A stretch of 43,470 nt of DNA from Desulfarculaceae bacterium (lineage in GTDB: Bacteria > Desulfobacterota > Desulfarculia > Desulfarculales > Desulfarculaceae): assembly GCA_027067385.1 (NCBI GenBank), contig JAMOVV010000081.1:1-43470 (forward strand). Direction: 5' to 3'. Position 1 is the stretch's first letter; every line of letters begins with the position of its first letter. The notes under the pieces are model-generated. The model was given only the letters and a program-made list of their open reading frames with translations, searched no databases and was not told the DNA's origin. Shown piece by piece: positions 22,587-33,751 of the stretch. The translations under genes were made by a program, and so were the position numbers.

Positions 22587-24663
22587 TGCCTTCCTCCTTG
22601 GCCGCCTGGTAGGCCTCCACGATCTTGGCCTGGATGTCGCCGGGCACCTCCTCGTAGTGGTCCAGCTCCATGGTGAAGGCCCCGCGGCCGCCGGTCATGG
22701 CGGTTAGCTCGGGCTGGTAGGTGAGCACCTCGGCCATGGGCACGTGGGCCTTGATCACCTGCAGGGAGCCCTTGGCGTCCATGCCCAGCACCCGGCCCCG
22801 CCGGCCGCTGATGTCGCCCATGACGTCGCCCATGGCGTCGTCGGGCACGGTGACCGTGAGCAGCATGATCGGCTCCAGCAGGGTGGGCTTGCACTCGGCC
22901 GCGCCCTTTTTAAAGCCCATGGAACCGGCGACCTTGAAGGCCATCTCCGAGCTGTCCACCGGGTGGTAGGAGCCGTCCACCAGGCTCACCTTGACGTCCA
23001 CCAGGGGATAGCCGGCCAGCACGCCACCGGCCATGGCCTCCACGATGCCCTTTTCCACCGCCGGGATGTAGTTGCGCGGAATGGCCCCGCCCACGATTTT
23101 GTTCTCGAAGATGAAGCCCTCGCCGCTGGGGGCCGGTTCGATCTCCAGCCAGGTGTCGCCGAACTGGCCGCGGCCGCCGGTCTGTTTCTTGTAGCGACCC
23201 TGCACCCGGGTCTTGCCCTTGATGGTCTCGCGGTAGGGCACCTTGGGGGTCTTGAGGTTCACCTCCACCCCGTACTTGCGCTTTAAGCGGTCCAGGGTGG
23301 TCTCGATGTGCACCTGGCCCATGCCCGAGAGCAGGGCCTCGTTGGTCTGGGGATCGCGGTCCAGGCGCAGGGTGGGGTCTTCTTCCAGCAGCTTGTTGAT
23401 GCCGGCGAAAACCTTTTCCTCGTCGCCCTTTTCCTTGGCCTCGATGGCAAAGCTGATGGAGGCGGGCAGGGGCTCGATGGGCGCGAAGCGCACCCGCTGT
23501 TTGTCGTCGCACAGGGTGTCGCCGGTGGCGGTGTCCTTGAGCTTGGGAATGGCCACCAACTCGCCGGGCAGGGCCTGCTTGATGGTCTCCTGGTTCTTGC
23601 CGGTGAGGCGGTAGAGCTGGCCGAAGCGCTCCTTGATATCCTGGTTGGGGTTGTAGAGCTGCTGGTCGGCGGTGAGGGTGCCGGAGAAGACCCGGGCCAT
23701 GGAGAGCTTGCCGAACTGGTCCACCGTGGTCTTGAACACCAGCACCGACACCGGGGCGTCGGGGTCGGGCAGCACGGCGGTCTCTTCGTCGCTGGCCACG
23801 TCGATGGCCGTCACCGGTCCCCGGTCGGCCGGGGAGGGCAGCAGGCTGTTGACCAGGTCCATGATCGGCTGCACCCCCATGTTGTTGAGGGTCGAGGCCA
23901 CGGCCACCGGCACAAAGGCCTGCTCGGCGATGCCCGCCGCCAGGCCGTGGGCCAGGTCGGCGCCGGTGAGCTCCTCACCCTCCAGGTAGCGTTCCATCAG
24001 CTCGTCTTCCGACTCGGCGATGTCTTCGATGAGGGTCTCGCGGGCGCTGGCCACCTCGTCGGCCAGGTCGCCGGGCACCTCGATCTCCTCCATCTTGCCG
24101 GAGCCGTCGTTGGCAAAGCTGTAGGCCTTGCCGGACAACAGGTCCACCACCCCGCTGAAGGACTCGCCGGCGCCGATGGGCAGTTGCAGGGTAATGGCCT
24201 TGACCCCCAGCATCTCGGAGATGGTGGTGATGGCCTGGGCGAAGTCGGCCCGGTCGCGGTCCATCTTGTTAACCACTACGATGGTGGGCAGGCCGAGCTT
24301 CTTCACGTGCTGCCAGACCTTTTCGCCCTGGACCTTTACGCCGTCGATGGCGTCGGCCACCAGGACCACGCCGTCCACCGCGCGCAGGGCGGCCACCGCG
24401 TCGGAGAGAAAGTTGTCGTCGCCCGGGGCATCCACGAAGTAAACATGATGCTTTTTGTACTGGTAATGTCCGCAGGCCGCGCTGACGCTGGAGTTGCGCT
24501 TGGCCTCCTCCGGCTCGTAGTCCATGGTCGCGTTGCCTTGGTCGACTTTACCCAGGCGCTCGATGGCCTTGGTGTTGAAGAGCATGGCCTCGGCCAGGGA
24601 GGTCTTGCCGCCGCCGCCATGGCCGACCAGGGCGATGGTGCGAGTCTGGTTGATTTCACTCAT
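22582..24663 (-). CDS. Elongation factor G paralogue (FusA2-like)
   Basis: A 693-residue translational GTPase of the EF-G superfamily. G1 is GHGGGGKTS (about 14-22), not the AHIDAGKTT of canonical EF-G; G3 is DAPGDDNF (about 76-83), in which the catalytic His of the usual DTPGH is replaced by Asp; G4 is NKMD. Domain II, domain III, a domain IV with the GGRGQFGD segment and a domain V (GRRGRVLGM) follow. These features mark the divergent EF-G-like group, whose members differ in function from the housekeeping factor. GAGG lies before ATG at 24663. The downstream mogA-like gene overlaps its stop codon. Promoter palindromes are described separately. Confidence 0.9.
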   Translation of the reverse strand: MSEINQTRTIALVGHGGGGKTSLAEAMLFNTKAIERLGKVDQGNATMDYEPEEAKRNSSVSAACGHYQYKKHHVYFVDAPGDDNFLSDAVAALRAVDGVVLVADAIDGVKVQGEKVWQHVKKLGLPTIVVVNKMDRDRADFAQAITTISEMLGVKAITLQLPIGAGESFSGVVDLLSGKAYSFANDGSGKMEEIEVPGDLADEVASARETLIEDIAESEDELMERYLEGEELTGADLAHGLAAGIAEQAFVPVAVASTLNNMGVQPIMDLVNSLLPSPADRGPVTAIDVASDEETAVLPDPDAPVSVLVFKTTVDQFGKLSMARVFSGTLTADQQLYNPNQDIKERFGQLYRLTGKNQETIKQALPGELVAIPKLKDTATGDTLCDDKQRVRFAPIEPLPASISFAIEAKEKGDEEKVFAGINKLLEEDPTLRLDRDPQTNEALLSGMGQVHIETTLDRLKRKYGVEVNLKTPKVPYRETIKGKTRVQGRYKKQTGGRGQFGDTWLEIEPAPSGEGFIFENKIVGGAIPRNYIPAVEKGIVEAMAGGVLAGYPLVDVKVSLVDGSYHPVDSSEMAFKVAGSMGFKKGAAECKPTLLEPIMLLTVTVPDDAMGDVMGDISGRRGRVLGMDAKGSLQVIKAHVPMAEVLTYQPELTAMTGGRGAFTMELDHYEEVPGDIQAKIVEAYQAAKEEGN

Positions 24664-24681
24664 GGTGGTTCCTCGTAAGTG

Positions 24682-24736
24682 GTTTGCGCCAGGCGCAAAC
24701 GGTCAATTTATATGGTTAACGGCCAAAGTTAACCAA
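24682..24736 (-). promoter_or_regulatory. Promoter with two palindromes upstream of the EF-G paralogue
   Basis: On the minus strand TTGGTT (24731-24736) and TATAAA (24707-24712) are 18 bp apart. An inverted repeat GGTTAAC (24714-24720) / GTTAACC (24728-24734) fills the spacer. A second perfect one, GTTTGCGCC-A-GGCGCAAAC (24682-24700), lies at the predicted transcription start. They could be operators for one or two regulators, or the second may form an mRNA hairpin about 18 bases before the start codon. The sites are seen; their function is inference. Confidence 0.55.
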
Positions 24737-25038
24737 GGCGCCGCGGCAAGTCAAGGACTAAAGCGCCGCGGTCGGCTGGCCGACGGGAATAAGGCTCCGG
24801 AGGCCGCCGCGGACGCCGAACATCCCCGGCCCGGGGCGCGGCGCCCCGGCTGGAAAGCGCGGCGCAAAAACCCGCCGGGCCGGGGCGGGGCCTGGCGGTT
24901 TAATCACGATTTTCTCTTGATTCCTCGCGCAGGTACGATAACATGAATTTCTTTGGGCTGGCACGGTCGCGGCCACCGAAGGCGGGGCCGATACCGGGCG
25001 GCTACAGGGGCGAAAAGCACGGCCCAGGGACACGGCCC
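24737..25038. other. Intergenic region before xerC
   Basis: GC-rich spacer between the EF-G-like promoter and xerC. An open frame continues upstream of the chosen xerC start to ATG at 24943, but its residues are Gly/Pro/Arg-rich and unlike any XerC N-terminus. An AT-rich patch at 24900-24920 is the likeliest promoter site for the rightward cluster; no convincing -35/-10 pair or heat-shock promoter was found. Confidence 0.35.
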
Positions 25039-26004
25039 ATGCAGCGGGAGATCGCCGAGTTCACCGACTACCTGGCGCACAGCAAGGGGGCTTCGGTCCA
25101 CACCGTGGCCGCATATCGGCGCGACTTGCAGCAGTTCGCCCGCTTCCTGGCCCGGCACCGGCAGACCCCGGCCTGGGACCAGGTGGACGTGGAGGACCTC
25201 CGCTTTTTCCTGGCCCGGGAGCTCGCCGGTCTCAAGCGAAGCACCCGGGCGCGTAAACTGGCAAGCCTGCGTGCTTTTTTCGACTTTTACGGCCAGGAGG
25301 AAGACCGGCCCAACCCGGCGCGGCTGGTGAGCATGCCCCGCCAGGCCCAGGACCTGCCGCCGCGGCTCAGCGTGGACGAGGCCTTCCACCTGGTCGACGC
25401 CCCGGGGAGACGGCCGGAGAGCGGGCGCAAGCTGGCCGCCGAGCGCCGGCTGCGCGACGCCGCGCTCCTGGAAGTGGCCTACTCCTGCGGGCTGCGGGTG
25501 AGCGAGCTCACCGGCCTGGACCTGGAGCACCTGCGGCTGGACCTGAACCTGGTGCGGGTGGTCCGGGGCAAGGGAGGCAAGGAGCGCCTGGTGCCCTTGG
25601 GGCAAAAGGCGGCCCGGGCGGTCCAGGCCTACCTGGCGGTGCGCCCCCGGTTTTTAAGCAAAAAGCGCGGGGCCCAGGACGCCCTGTTTTTATCGCAAAA
25701 AGGCGGGAGGCTCTCCCCCCGCCAGGTGGAGCGCATAGTGGCCCAGAGCCTCGACGGCCTGGCCGTGGGACGCAAGGTGAGCACCCACGCCCTGCGCCAC
25801 GCCATGGCCACCCACCTGCTGGAAGGCGGGGCCGACCTGCGCAGCGTGCAGGAGATGCTGGGGCACCAGAGCCTCTCCACCACCCAGAAGTACACCCACC
25901 TGGCCATGGATCACCTGATGAAGGTCTATGACCGGGCACATCCCCGGGCCGCCCCGGACCACCCGGCGGCCGGGGAATACCGGCAAGGCGAAGAAGATGA
26001 TTGA
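25039..26004 (+). CDS. xerC: Tyrosine recombinase XerC
   Basis: A 321-residue site-specific tyrosine recombinase. The SAM-like N-terminal core-binding domain covers about 1-95. The catalytic domain has all expected residues: Arg153 (GLRVSEL), Lys181 (GKGGKER), His250 and Arg253 (HALRH), His276 (GHQS) and the nucleophile Tyr285 (KYTH). Its likely job is dimer resolution of the chromosome at dif with XerD. Gene order xerC-hslV-hslU is widespread in bacteria, which supports the housekeeping assignment over a phage integrase. It overlaps the start of hslV. Confidence 0.93.
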   Translation: MQREIAEFTDYLAHSKGASVHTVAAYRRDLQQFARFLARHRQTPAWDQVDVEDLRFFLARELAGLKRSTRARKLASLRAFFDFYGQEEDRPNPARLVSMPRQAQDLPPRLSVDEAFHLVDAPGRRPESGRKLAAERRLRDAALLEVAYSCGLRVSELTGLDLEHLRLDLNLVRVVRGKGGKERLVPLGQKAARAVQAYLAVRPRFLSKKRGAQDALFLSQKGGRLSPRQVERIVAQSLDGLAVGRKVSTHALRHAMATHLLEGGADLRSVQEMLGHQSLSTTQKYTHLAMDHLMKVYDRAHPRAAPDHPAAGEYRQGEEDD

Positions 26005-26569
26005 CCACAGGCAAAAGGCCACCCCGGGCCAGACGCCCCCGGTGATTCGCTCCACCACCGTCTTGGCCCTGCGGCGCGACGGCCAGGTGATCATGGCCGC
26101 CGACGGCCAGGTGACCATGGGCGACACGGTGGTTAAGGCCGGGGCCATCAAGGTCCGCCGGCTCTATCACGACAAGGTACTGGTGGGTTTCGCCGGCAGC
26201 ACGGCCGACGCCTTCACCCTGTTCGAGCGCCTGGAAAGCAAACTGGAGGCCCACAGCGGCAACCTGCCCCGGGCCGCGGTGGAGCTGGCCAAGGACTGGC
26301 GCACCGACAAGGTCCTGCGCCGCCTGGAGGCCCTGTTGCTCACCGCCGACAGGCAGCACCTGCTGTTGGTCTCCGGCCTGGGAGATGTCATCGAGCCGGA
26401 AGAGGGCGTGGCCGCCATCGGCTCCGGCGGACCCTACGCCCTGGCCGCGGCCCGGGCGCTGATGGCCCACAGCTCCCTGGCGCCGGCCAAGATGGTGCGC
26501 ACGGCCATGGAGATCGCGGCCGATATCTGCATCTACACCAACCGCCAAATCGTAGTGGAGACCCTGTGA
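25997..26569 (+). CDS. hslV: ATP-dependent protease subunit HslV (ClpQ)
   Basis: The peptidase of the HslUV protease, a threonine protease related to proteasome beta subunits. The catalytic residues are Thr20 ([12 protein letters not shown]), Asp36 (AADGQVT) and Lys52, aligning with Thr1, Asp17 and Lys33 of the E. coli enzyme; GSGG is present. The ATG at 25997, overlapping the end of xerC, would leave a 19-residue leader to be removed before Thr20. An in-frame GTG at 26042 gives only MIRS before the threonine, similar to many relatives, and may be the true start, though its ribosome site is poor. hslU follows after one base. Confidence 0.92.
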   Translation: MIDHRQKATPGQTPPVIRSTTVLALRRDGQVIMAADGQVTMGDTVVKAGAIKVRRLYHDKVLVGFAGSTADAFTLFERLESKLEAHSGNLPRAAVELAKDWRTDKVLRRLEALLLTADRQHLLLVSGLGDVIEPEEGVAAIGSGGPYALAAARALMAHSSLAPAKMVRTAMEIAADICIYTNRQIVVETL

Positions 26570-26570
26570 T

Positions 26571-27938
<1,368 letters not shown>

Positions 27939-27975
27939 GATGCGGCCGGGACCAACTCATCACGGAGGACGGACC

Positions 27976-28863
27976 ATGCGGGAAGCCGTGAAAAGAGCCC
28001 AGGTGCTAAGCGAGGCGCTGCCCTATATCCAGCGCTTTGCCGGCAGCACCGTGGTGGTGAAATACGGCGGCCACGCCATGGCCGACAGCGAGCTGCAACA
28101 GAGCTTCGCCAAGAACGTGATCATGCTCAAGGCGGTGGGCATCAACCCGGTGGTGGTCCACGGCGGCGGGCCCCAGATCGGCCGGCTGCTGGAGCGGCTC
28201 GACATCGACTGCGAGTTCGTCGACGGCATGCGGGTCACCAGCTCCGAGGTGATGGACGTGGTGCTCATGGTGCTCAAGGGCCAGGTCAACACCTCCATCG
28301 TCAGCCTCATCAACCGCCACGGCGGCCGGGCGGTGGGGCTCTGCGGCCACGACGGCGGGCTCATCACCGCCGGCCGCATGCAGATGGCCAAGGAAGTGGT
28401 GGGCGGGCATCCGCCGGAGATCATCGACCTGGGCCTGGTGGGCGAGGTGGAAAAGGTCAACCCCCAACTGCTCAACCTGCTATCCGACTCGGCCTTCATC
28501 CCGGTGATCGCGCCGGTGGGGGTGGGGCCCGGGGGCGAGAGCCTCAACATCAACGCCGACCTGGTGGCCGCGGCCGTGGCCAGCGCCCTGGGCGCGGCCA
28601 AGCTGGTGCTGCTCACCGACACCCCCGGCGTGCTGGACACCGATGGCCAACTGGTGAGCGAACTGAGTCCGGCCCGGGTAGGGCGGTTGATGGAGAGCGG
28701 AGCCATCAGCGGCGGCATGATCCCCAAGGTGAGCTGCTGCCTGGAGGCCCTGGAGGCCGGGGTGGCCCAGGCCCACATCATCGATGGCCGCACCCCCAAC
28801 GCCCTGCTGTTGGAGTTGTTCACCGACCGGGGGGTGGGCTCGGTCTTTACCAACGCCAGATAG
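27976..28863 (+). CDS. argB: Acetylglutamate kinase
   Basis: A 295-residue amino-acid-kinase family protein. [11 protein letters not shown], the [13 protein letters not shown] nucleotide/substrate loop, [32 protein letters not shown] and the closing [17 protein letters not shown] segments are typical. It phosphorylates N-acetyl-L-glutamate, the second step to ornithine. ATG at 27976 is preceded by CGGAGGA at ideal distance. The N-terminal helix before the kinase core is of the kind found in arginine-inhibited hexameric enzymes, so feedback control by arginine is plausible but not certain. Confidence 0.95.
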   Translation: MREAVKRAQVLSEALPYIQRFAGSTVVVKYGGHAMADSELQQSFAKNVIMLKAVGINPVVVHGGGPQIGRLLERLDIDCEFVDGMRVTSSEVMDVVLMVLKGQVNTSIVSLINRHGGRAVGLCGHDGGLITAGRMQMAKEVVGGHPPEIIDLGLVGEVEKVNPQLLNLLSDSAFIPVIAPVGVGPGGESLNINADLVAAAVASALGAAKLVLLTDTPGVLDTDGQLVSELSPARVGRLMESGAISGGMIPKVSCCLEALEAGVAQAHIIDGRTPNALLLELFTDRGVGSVFTNAR

Positions 28864-28901
28864 CGCGGGTCCGCGTGGGGCCTGCTTGTGGATTGCTGAT
28901 A

Positions 28902-30101
28902 ATGCCTGACGAGCTGAAAAAACAGGTCGACGACCTACTGATGAACACCTACGGCCGCAGCCCGGTCACCTTTGTCCGCGGCCAGGGCTGCACCCTGTTT
29001 GACGACCAGGGCAAGAGCTACCTCGACTTCCTGGCCGGCATCGCGGTGGTGAACCTGGGCCACGCCCACCCCGGGGTGAGCCAGGCGGTGTGCAACCAGG
29101 CCCTGAAGCTCACCCACGTGAGCAACCTGTTCTACACCGAGCCCCAGGCCCGGGTGGCCCGGCTATTGGTGGAAAACTCCTTTGCCCAGCGGGTGTTCTT
29201 TTGCAACTCCGGGGCCGAGGCCAACGAAGGCGCGCTCAAGCTCACCCGCCTGTGGGGCAAGAAGAAGCTCGGCGGGGCCTACGGGGTGATCACCATGGAG
29301 ATGAGCTTTCACGGCCGCACCATGAAGACCCTCACCGCCACCGGCCAGAAGAAGATCAAGGAGGGCTACGACCCCCTGGTGCCCGGTTTCAAGCATGTGC
29401 CCTTTGGCGACCTGGCCGCCCTGGAGGCCGCCTGGGACGATAACACCTGCGCGGTGATGGTGGAGCCGGTGCAGGGTGAGGGCGGGGTGAACGTCCCGCC
29501 CGAGGGCTACCTGTCGGGCCTGCGGGAGCTCTGCGACCAGCGCGGGGCCCTGCTCATCTTCGACGAGATACAGACCGGCCTGGGCCGCACCGGCAAGCTT
29601 TTCGCCTACGAGCATTTCGGAGCCGAGCCCCACATCATGACCCTGGCCAAGGGGCTGGCCAACGGCCTGCCGGCCGGGGCGGTGCTGGCCGCCGGCGAGG
29701 CGGCCGAGCTCTTCACCCCCGGCGCCCACGCCACCACCTTTGGGGCCGGGCCGGTGATCATGGAGGCCTGCCGGGTGGTGCTGGAGACCCTCACCTCGCC
29801 GGGATTCCTGGACCAGGCCGCCAAGACCGGCGAGTACCTGCGGGCGCGGTTGCAAGACCTGGCCGCCAAGCACCCGGACAAGATCAAGCAGGTGCGCGGC
29901 CTGGGGCTCATGCTGGGCCTGGAGCTGGCCGGCTCCGGGGCCGCGGTGGTGCGGGACATGCTGGCGCGGGGCTTTGTGCTCAACTGCACCCAGGACAAGG
30001 TGCTGCGCTTCCTGCCGCCCTTGATCGTGAACCCGGGCGAGATCGACGCCATGGGCCAGGCCCTGGACCAGGTGCTGGCGGCCTGGTCGCCGGCGGCGTA
30101 G
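28902..30101 (+). CDS. argD: Acetylornithine aminotransferase
   Basis: A 399-residue class III PLP aminotransferase. Seen are the FLAGIAVVNLGHAHP opening, FFCNSGAEANEGALKLTR, the SFHGRTMKTLTATGQ segment, FDEIQTGLGRTG and the PLP lysine in LAKGLANGLPAGAV. It makes N-acetylornithine from N-acetylglutamate semialdehyde. ATG at 28902 is used; a start nine codons earlier lacks support. The gene lies between argB and argF. Enzymes of this family may also act on succinyldiaminopimelate, but the dapL gene further down makes that use unnecessary here. Confidence 0.94.
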   Translation: MPDELKKQVDDLLMNTYGRSPVTFVRGQGCTLFDDQGKSYLDFLAGIAVVNLGHAHPGVSQAVCNQALKLTHVSNLFYTEPQARVARLLVENSFAQRVFFCNSGAEANEGALKLTRLWGKKKLGGAYGVITMEMSFHGRTMKTLTATGQKKIKEGYDPLVPGFKHVPFGDLAALEAAWDDNTCAVMVEPVQGEGGVNVPPEGYLSGLRELCDQRGALLIFDEIQTGLGRTGKLFAYEHFGAEPHIMTLAKGLANGLPAGAVLAAGEAAELFTPGAHATTFGAGPVIMEACRVVLETLTSPGFLDQAAKTGEYLRARLQDLAAKHPDKIKQVRGLGLMLGLELAGSGAAVVRDMLARGFVLNCTQDKVLRFLPPLIVNPGEIDAMGQALDQVLAAWSPAA

Positions 30102-30128
30102 ATGTGAACCATAACGGATCAAAATGGC

Positions 30129-31058
30129 ATGCGACTTAAAACCAACCATCTGTTGACCATACGCGACCTGGACGCCGAGGAGGTGCAAGCCCTGGTGCGG
30201 CGCGCCGCCCAGCTCAAGGCCGGCCGGCCGGCGGGCGAGGGAGCCACGGCCCTGGCCGGCAAGACGGTGGCCCTGGTCTTTGAAAAGCCCTCCACCCGCA
30301 CCCGGGTGTCTTTCGAGGTGGCCGCCGGTCAGTTGGGCGCCCAGTGCCTGTTCATGGCCAGCCGCGACACCCAACTGCGGCGCTCCGAGCCGCTCAAGGA
30401 CACCGCCCGGGTGATGAGCCGCTACGTGGACGCCATGGTGGTGCGCACCTTTGGCCACGAGGTGGTCGAAGAACTGGCCAAGTACAGCGACGTGCCGGTG
30501 ATCAACGCGCTCACCGACCGCTACCATCCCTGCCAGGTGCTAAGCGACCTGCTCACCGTGCAGGAGCACCTGGGCGACGCGGTGGCGCCGGTCTACGCCT
30601 GGATCGGCGACGGCAACAACATGGCCCACTCCTGGTTGGAGGCGGCCGCGGCCCTCAAGCTGGAGCTGAACCTGGCCTGCCCCCTGGGCTTCACCCCCGA
30701 CCCGGCCATCGTGGAATACGCCCGCTCCAAGGGAGCCCGGGTCACCCTGGGCCAGGACCCGGTGGAGGCGGTAAAGGGGGCCCAGGTGGTCTCCACCGAC
30801 GTCTGGGCCTCCATGGGCCAGGAGGACGAAGCCGAGCGCCGCCGCCGGGCCTTTGCCGGCTTTACGGTGGACGAGACACTGCTGCAAGCGGCGCACCAGG
30901 AGGCCATCGTGCTGCACTGCCTACCGGCCCACCGCGGCGAGGAGATTAGCGAGGCGGTCCTGGAAGGCCCCCGCTCGGTGGTGTGGGACCAGGCCGAAAA
31001 CCGCCTGCACATGCAAAAGGCCATACTGGAAGCCCTGGTGGGCGCGCCGGCCAAGTAA
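30129..31058 (+). CDS. argF: Ornithine carbamoyltransferase
   Basis: A 309-residue transcarbamylase. The carbamoyl-phosphate loop FEKPSTRTRVSFE, DRYHPCQVLSD, the ornithine-binding DVWASMGQE and HCLPAHRGEEI motifs are all intact. It forms citrulline from ornithine and carbamoyl phosphate. Length matches biosynthetic enzymes. It sits 12 bp before argG. Confidence 0.95.
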   Translation: MRLKTNHLLTIRDLDAEEVQALVRRAAQLKAGRPAGEGATALAGKTVALVFEKPSTRTRVSFEVAAGQLGAQCLFMASRDTQLRRSEPLKDTARVMSRYVDAMVVRTFGHEVVEELAKYSDVPVINALTDRYHPCQVLSDLLTVQEHLGDAVAPVYAWIGDGNNMAHSWLEAAAALKLELNLACPLGFTPDPAIVEYARSKGARVTLGQDPVEAVKGAQVVSTDVWASMGQEDEAERRRRAFAGFTVDETLLQAAHQEAIVLHCLPAHRGEEISEAVLEGPRSVVWDQAENRLHMQKAILEALVGAPAK

Positions 31059-31070
31059 AAGGAAAGACCA

Positions 31071-32291
<1,221 letters not shown>

Positions 32292-32347
32292 CGAGCCGCG
32301 GCCGGGCGCCTTAAGCGGGCCGGGCCGGGGTTGGGAAAAGGGCGCAC

Positions 32348-33751
32348 ATGACTGGCACCAAGGACTACAAGCTGTGGGGCGGCAGGTTTGCAGAGCCCAA
32401 CCACGAGCTGATGGAGCGCTTCAACGCCTCCCTGGGCTTTGACCGCCGGCTCTTTGAGGTGGACATCGCCGCCTCTAAGGCCCACGCGGCCATGCTGGCT
32501 GAGCAGGGGATCATCGGCCGGGAAGACGCCGAGGCCATCATCAGCGGCCTGGAGCAGGTGCGCGCCGAGATCACCGCCGGCGACCTGGAGTTGACCGATC
32601 CCTCGCTGGAGGACATCCACACCGCGGTGGAGGCCCGTCTGCAGCAGCTCATCGGCGAGGCGGCCGGCCGGCTGCACACCGCGCGCAGCCGCAACGACCA
32701 GGTGGCCACCGACCTGCGCCTGTGGGTGATGGCCGCCGGCCGGGAGTTGGACCAGGCCCTGTTGCAGTATCAACGCGCCCTGGTGGAGCTGGCCGAAAAG
32801 CATCTGGACACCCTCATGCCGGCCTACACCCACCTGCAGCCGGCCCAGCCCACCTTGCTGGCCCACCACCTGCTGGCCTATTACGAGATGGCCCGGCGCG
32901 ACCGCCGGCGCCTGGCCGACTGCCTGGCCCGCGCCGCGGTGCTGCCCCTGGGCGCGGCCGCCTGCACCGGCACCACCTATCCCATCGACCAGGCCGCGGT
33001 GGCCGAGCAGTTGGGATTTACCGAGGTCTGCGCCAACAGCCTGGACGCGGTGAGCGACCGCGACTTCGCGGCCGAGTACCTCTTTGTGCTGAGTCTGGTG
33101 CAGATTCACCTGTCGCGCCTGGCCGAAGAACTCATCATCTGGTCCAGCGCCGAGTTCGGCTTTGTCACTCCCTCGGACGCCTTTGCCACCGGCAGCTCTA
33201 TCATGCCGCAAAAGAAGAATCCCGACGCGGCCGAGCTGATGCGGGGCAAGACCGGCCGGGTGATCGGATCGCTGGTGGGGCTGCTCACCGTGCTCAAGGG
33301 ACTGCCCCTGGCCTACAACAAGGACCTGCAAGAAGACAAAGAGCCGGTTTTCGACGCCCACGACCATGTGTTAGACTCCCTGCGGGTGGCCGCTCCCATG
33401 CTGGAGGGGCTCACGGTGCATGCCGATCGCATGCGCGCCTCGGTGGCGCAGGGATTTCTCAACGCCACCGAGCTGGCCGATTACCTGGCGGCCAAGGGGG
33501 TGCCCTTTCGCCAGGCCCACGAGATGGCCGGCCGGGCGGTGCGCCTGGCCGAGCAGCAGGGAGTAGGGCTGGAACAACTGGAGTTGGCCCAGCTCCAGGG
33601 GATATCGGACCAGGTGGAAGATGACGTTTATGAGGCCCTGGACCCGCGGACCGCGGTGAACCGCCGCACCAGTGCAGGCGGCACCTCGGCGGCCGGCGTG
33701 GCCAAGGCCCTCAAGGAGGCGAGAAAGCGCTTATGGCCCCCCAAAAAATAG
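32348..33751 (+). CDS. argH: Argininosuccinate lyase
   Basis: A 467-residue fumarase/aspartase superfamily lyase completing arginine synthesis. Marks are WGGRFAEP at the start, HTARSRNDQVATD, YTHLQPAQP and the superfamily signature GSSIMPQKKNPD. The last 19 bp overlap the following lipoprotein gene, which implies coupled expression. Confidence 0.95.
   Translation: MTGTKDYKLWGGRFAEPNHELMERFNASLGFDRRLFEVDIAASKAHAAMLAEQGIIGREDAEAIISGLEQVRAEITAGDLELTDPSLEDIHTAVEARLQQLIGEAAGRLHTARSRNDQVATDLRLWVMAAGRELDQALLQYQRALVELAEKHLDTLMPAYTHLQPAQPTLLAHHLLAYYEMARRDRRRLADCLARAAVLPLGAAACTGTTYPIDQAAVAEQLGFTEVCANSLDAVSDRDFAAEYLFVLSLVQIHLSRLAEELIIWSSAEFGFVTPSDAFATGSSIMPQKKNPDAAELMRGKTGRVIGSLVGLLTVLKGLPLAYNKDLQEDKEPVFDAHDHVLDSLRVAAPMLEGLTVHADRMRASVAQGFLNATELADYLAAKGVPFRQAHEMAGRAVRLAEQQGVGLEQLELAQLQGISDQVEDDVYEALDPRTAVNRRTSAGGTSAAGVAKALKEARKRLWPPKK

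Noticed and set aside
24943..25038. Upstream extension of xerC by 32 codons
   Set aside because: Gly/Pro/Arg-rich residues unlike the XerC N-terminus; the shorter start gives normal family length.
25039..26004. XerC as integrase of a mobile element
   Set aside because: Conserved xerC-hslVU order and absence of other mobile genes point to the housekeeping recombinase.
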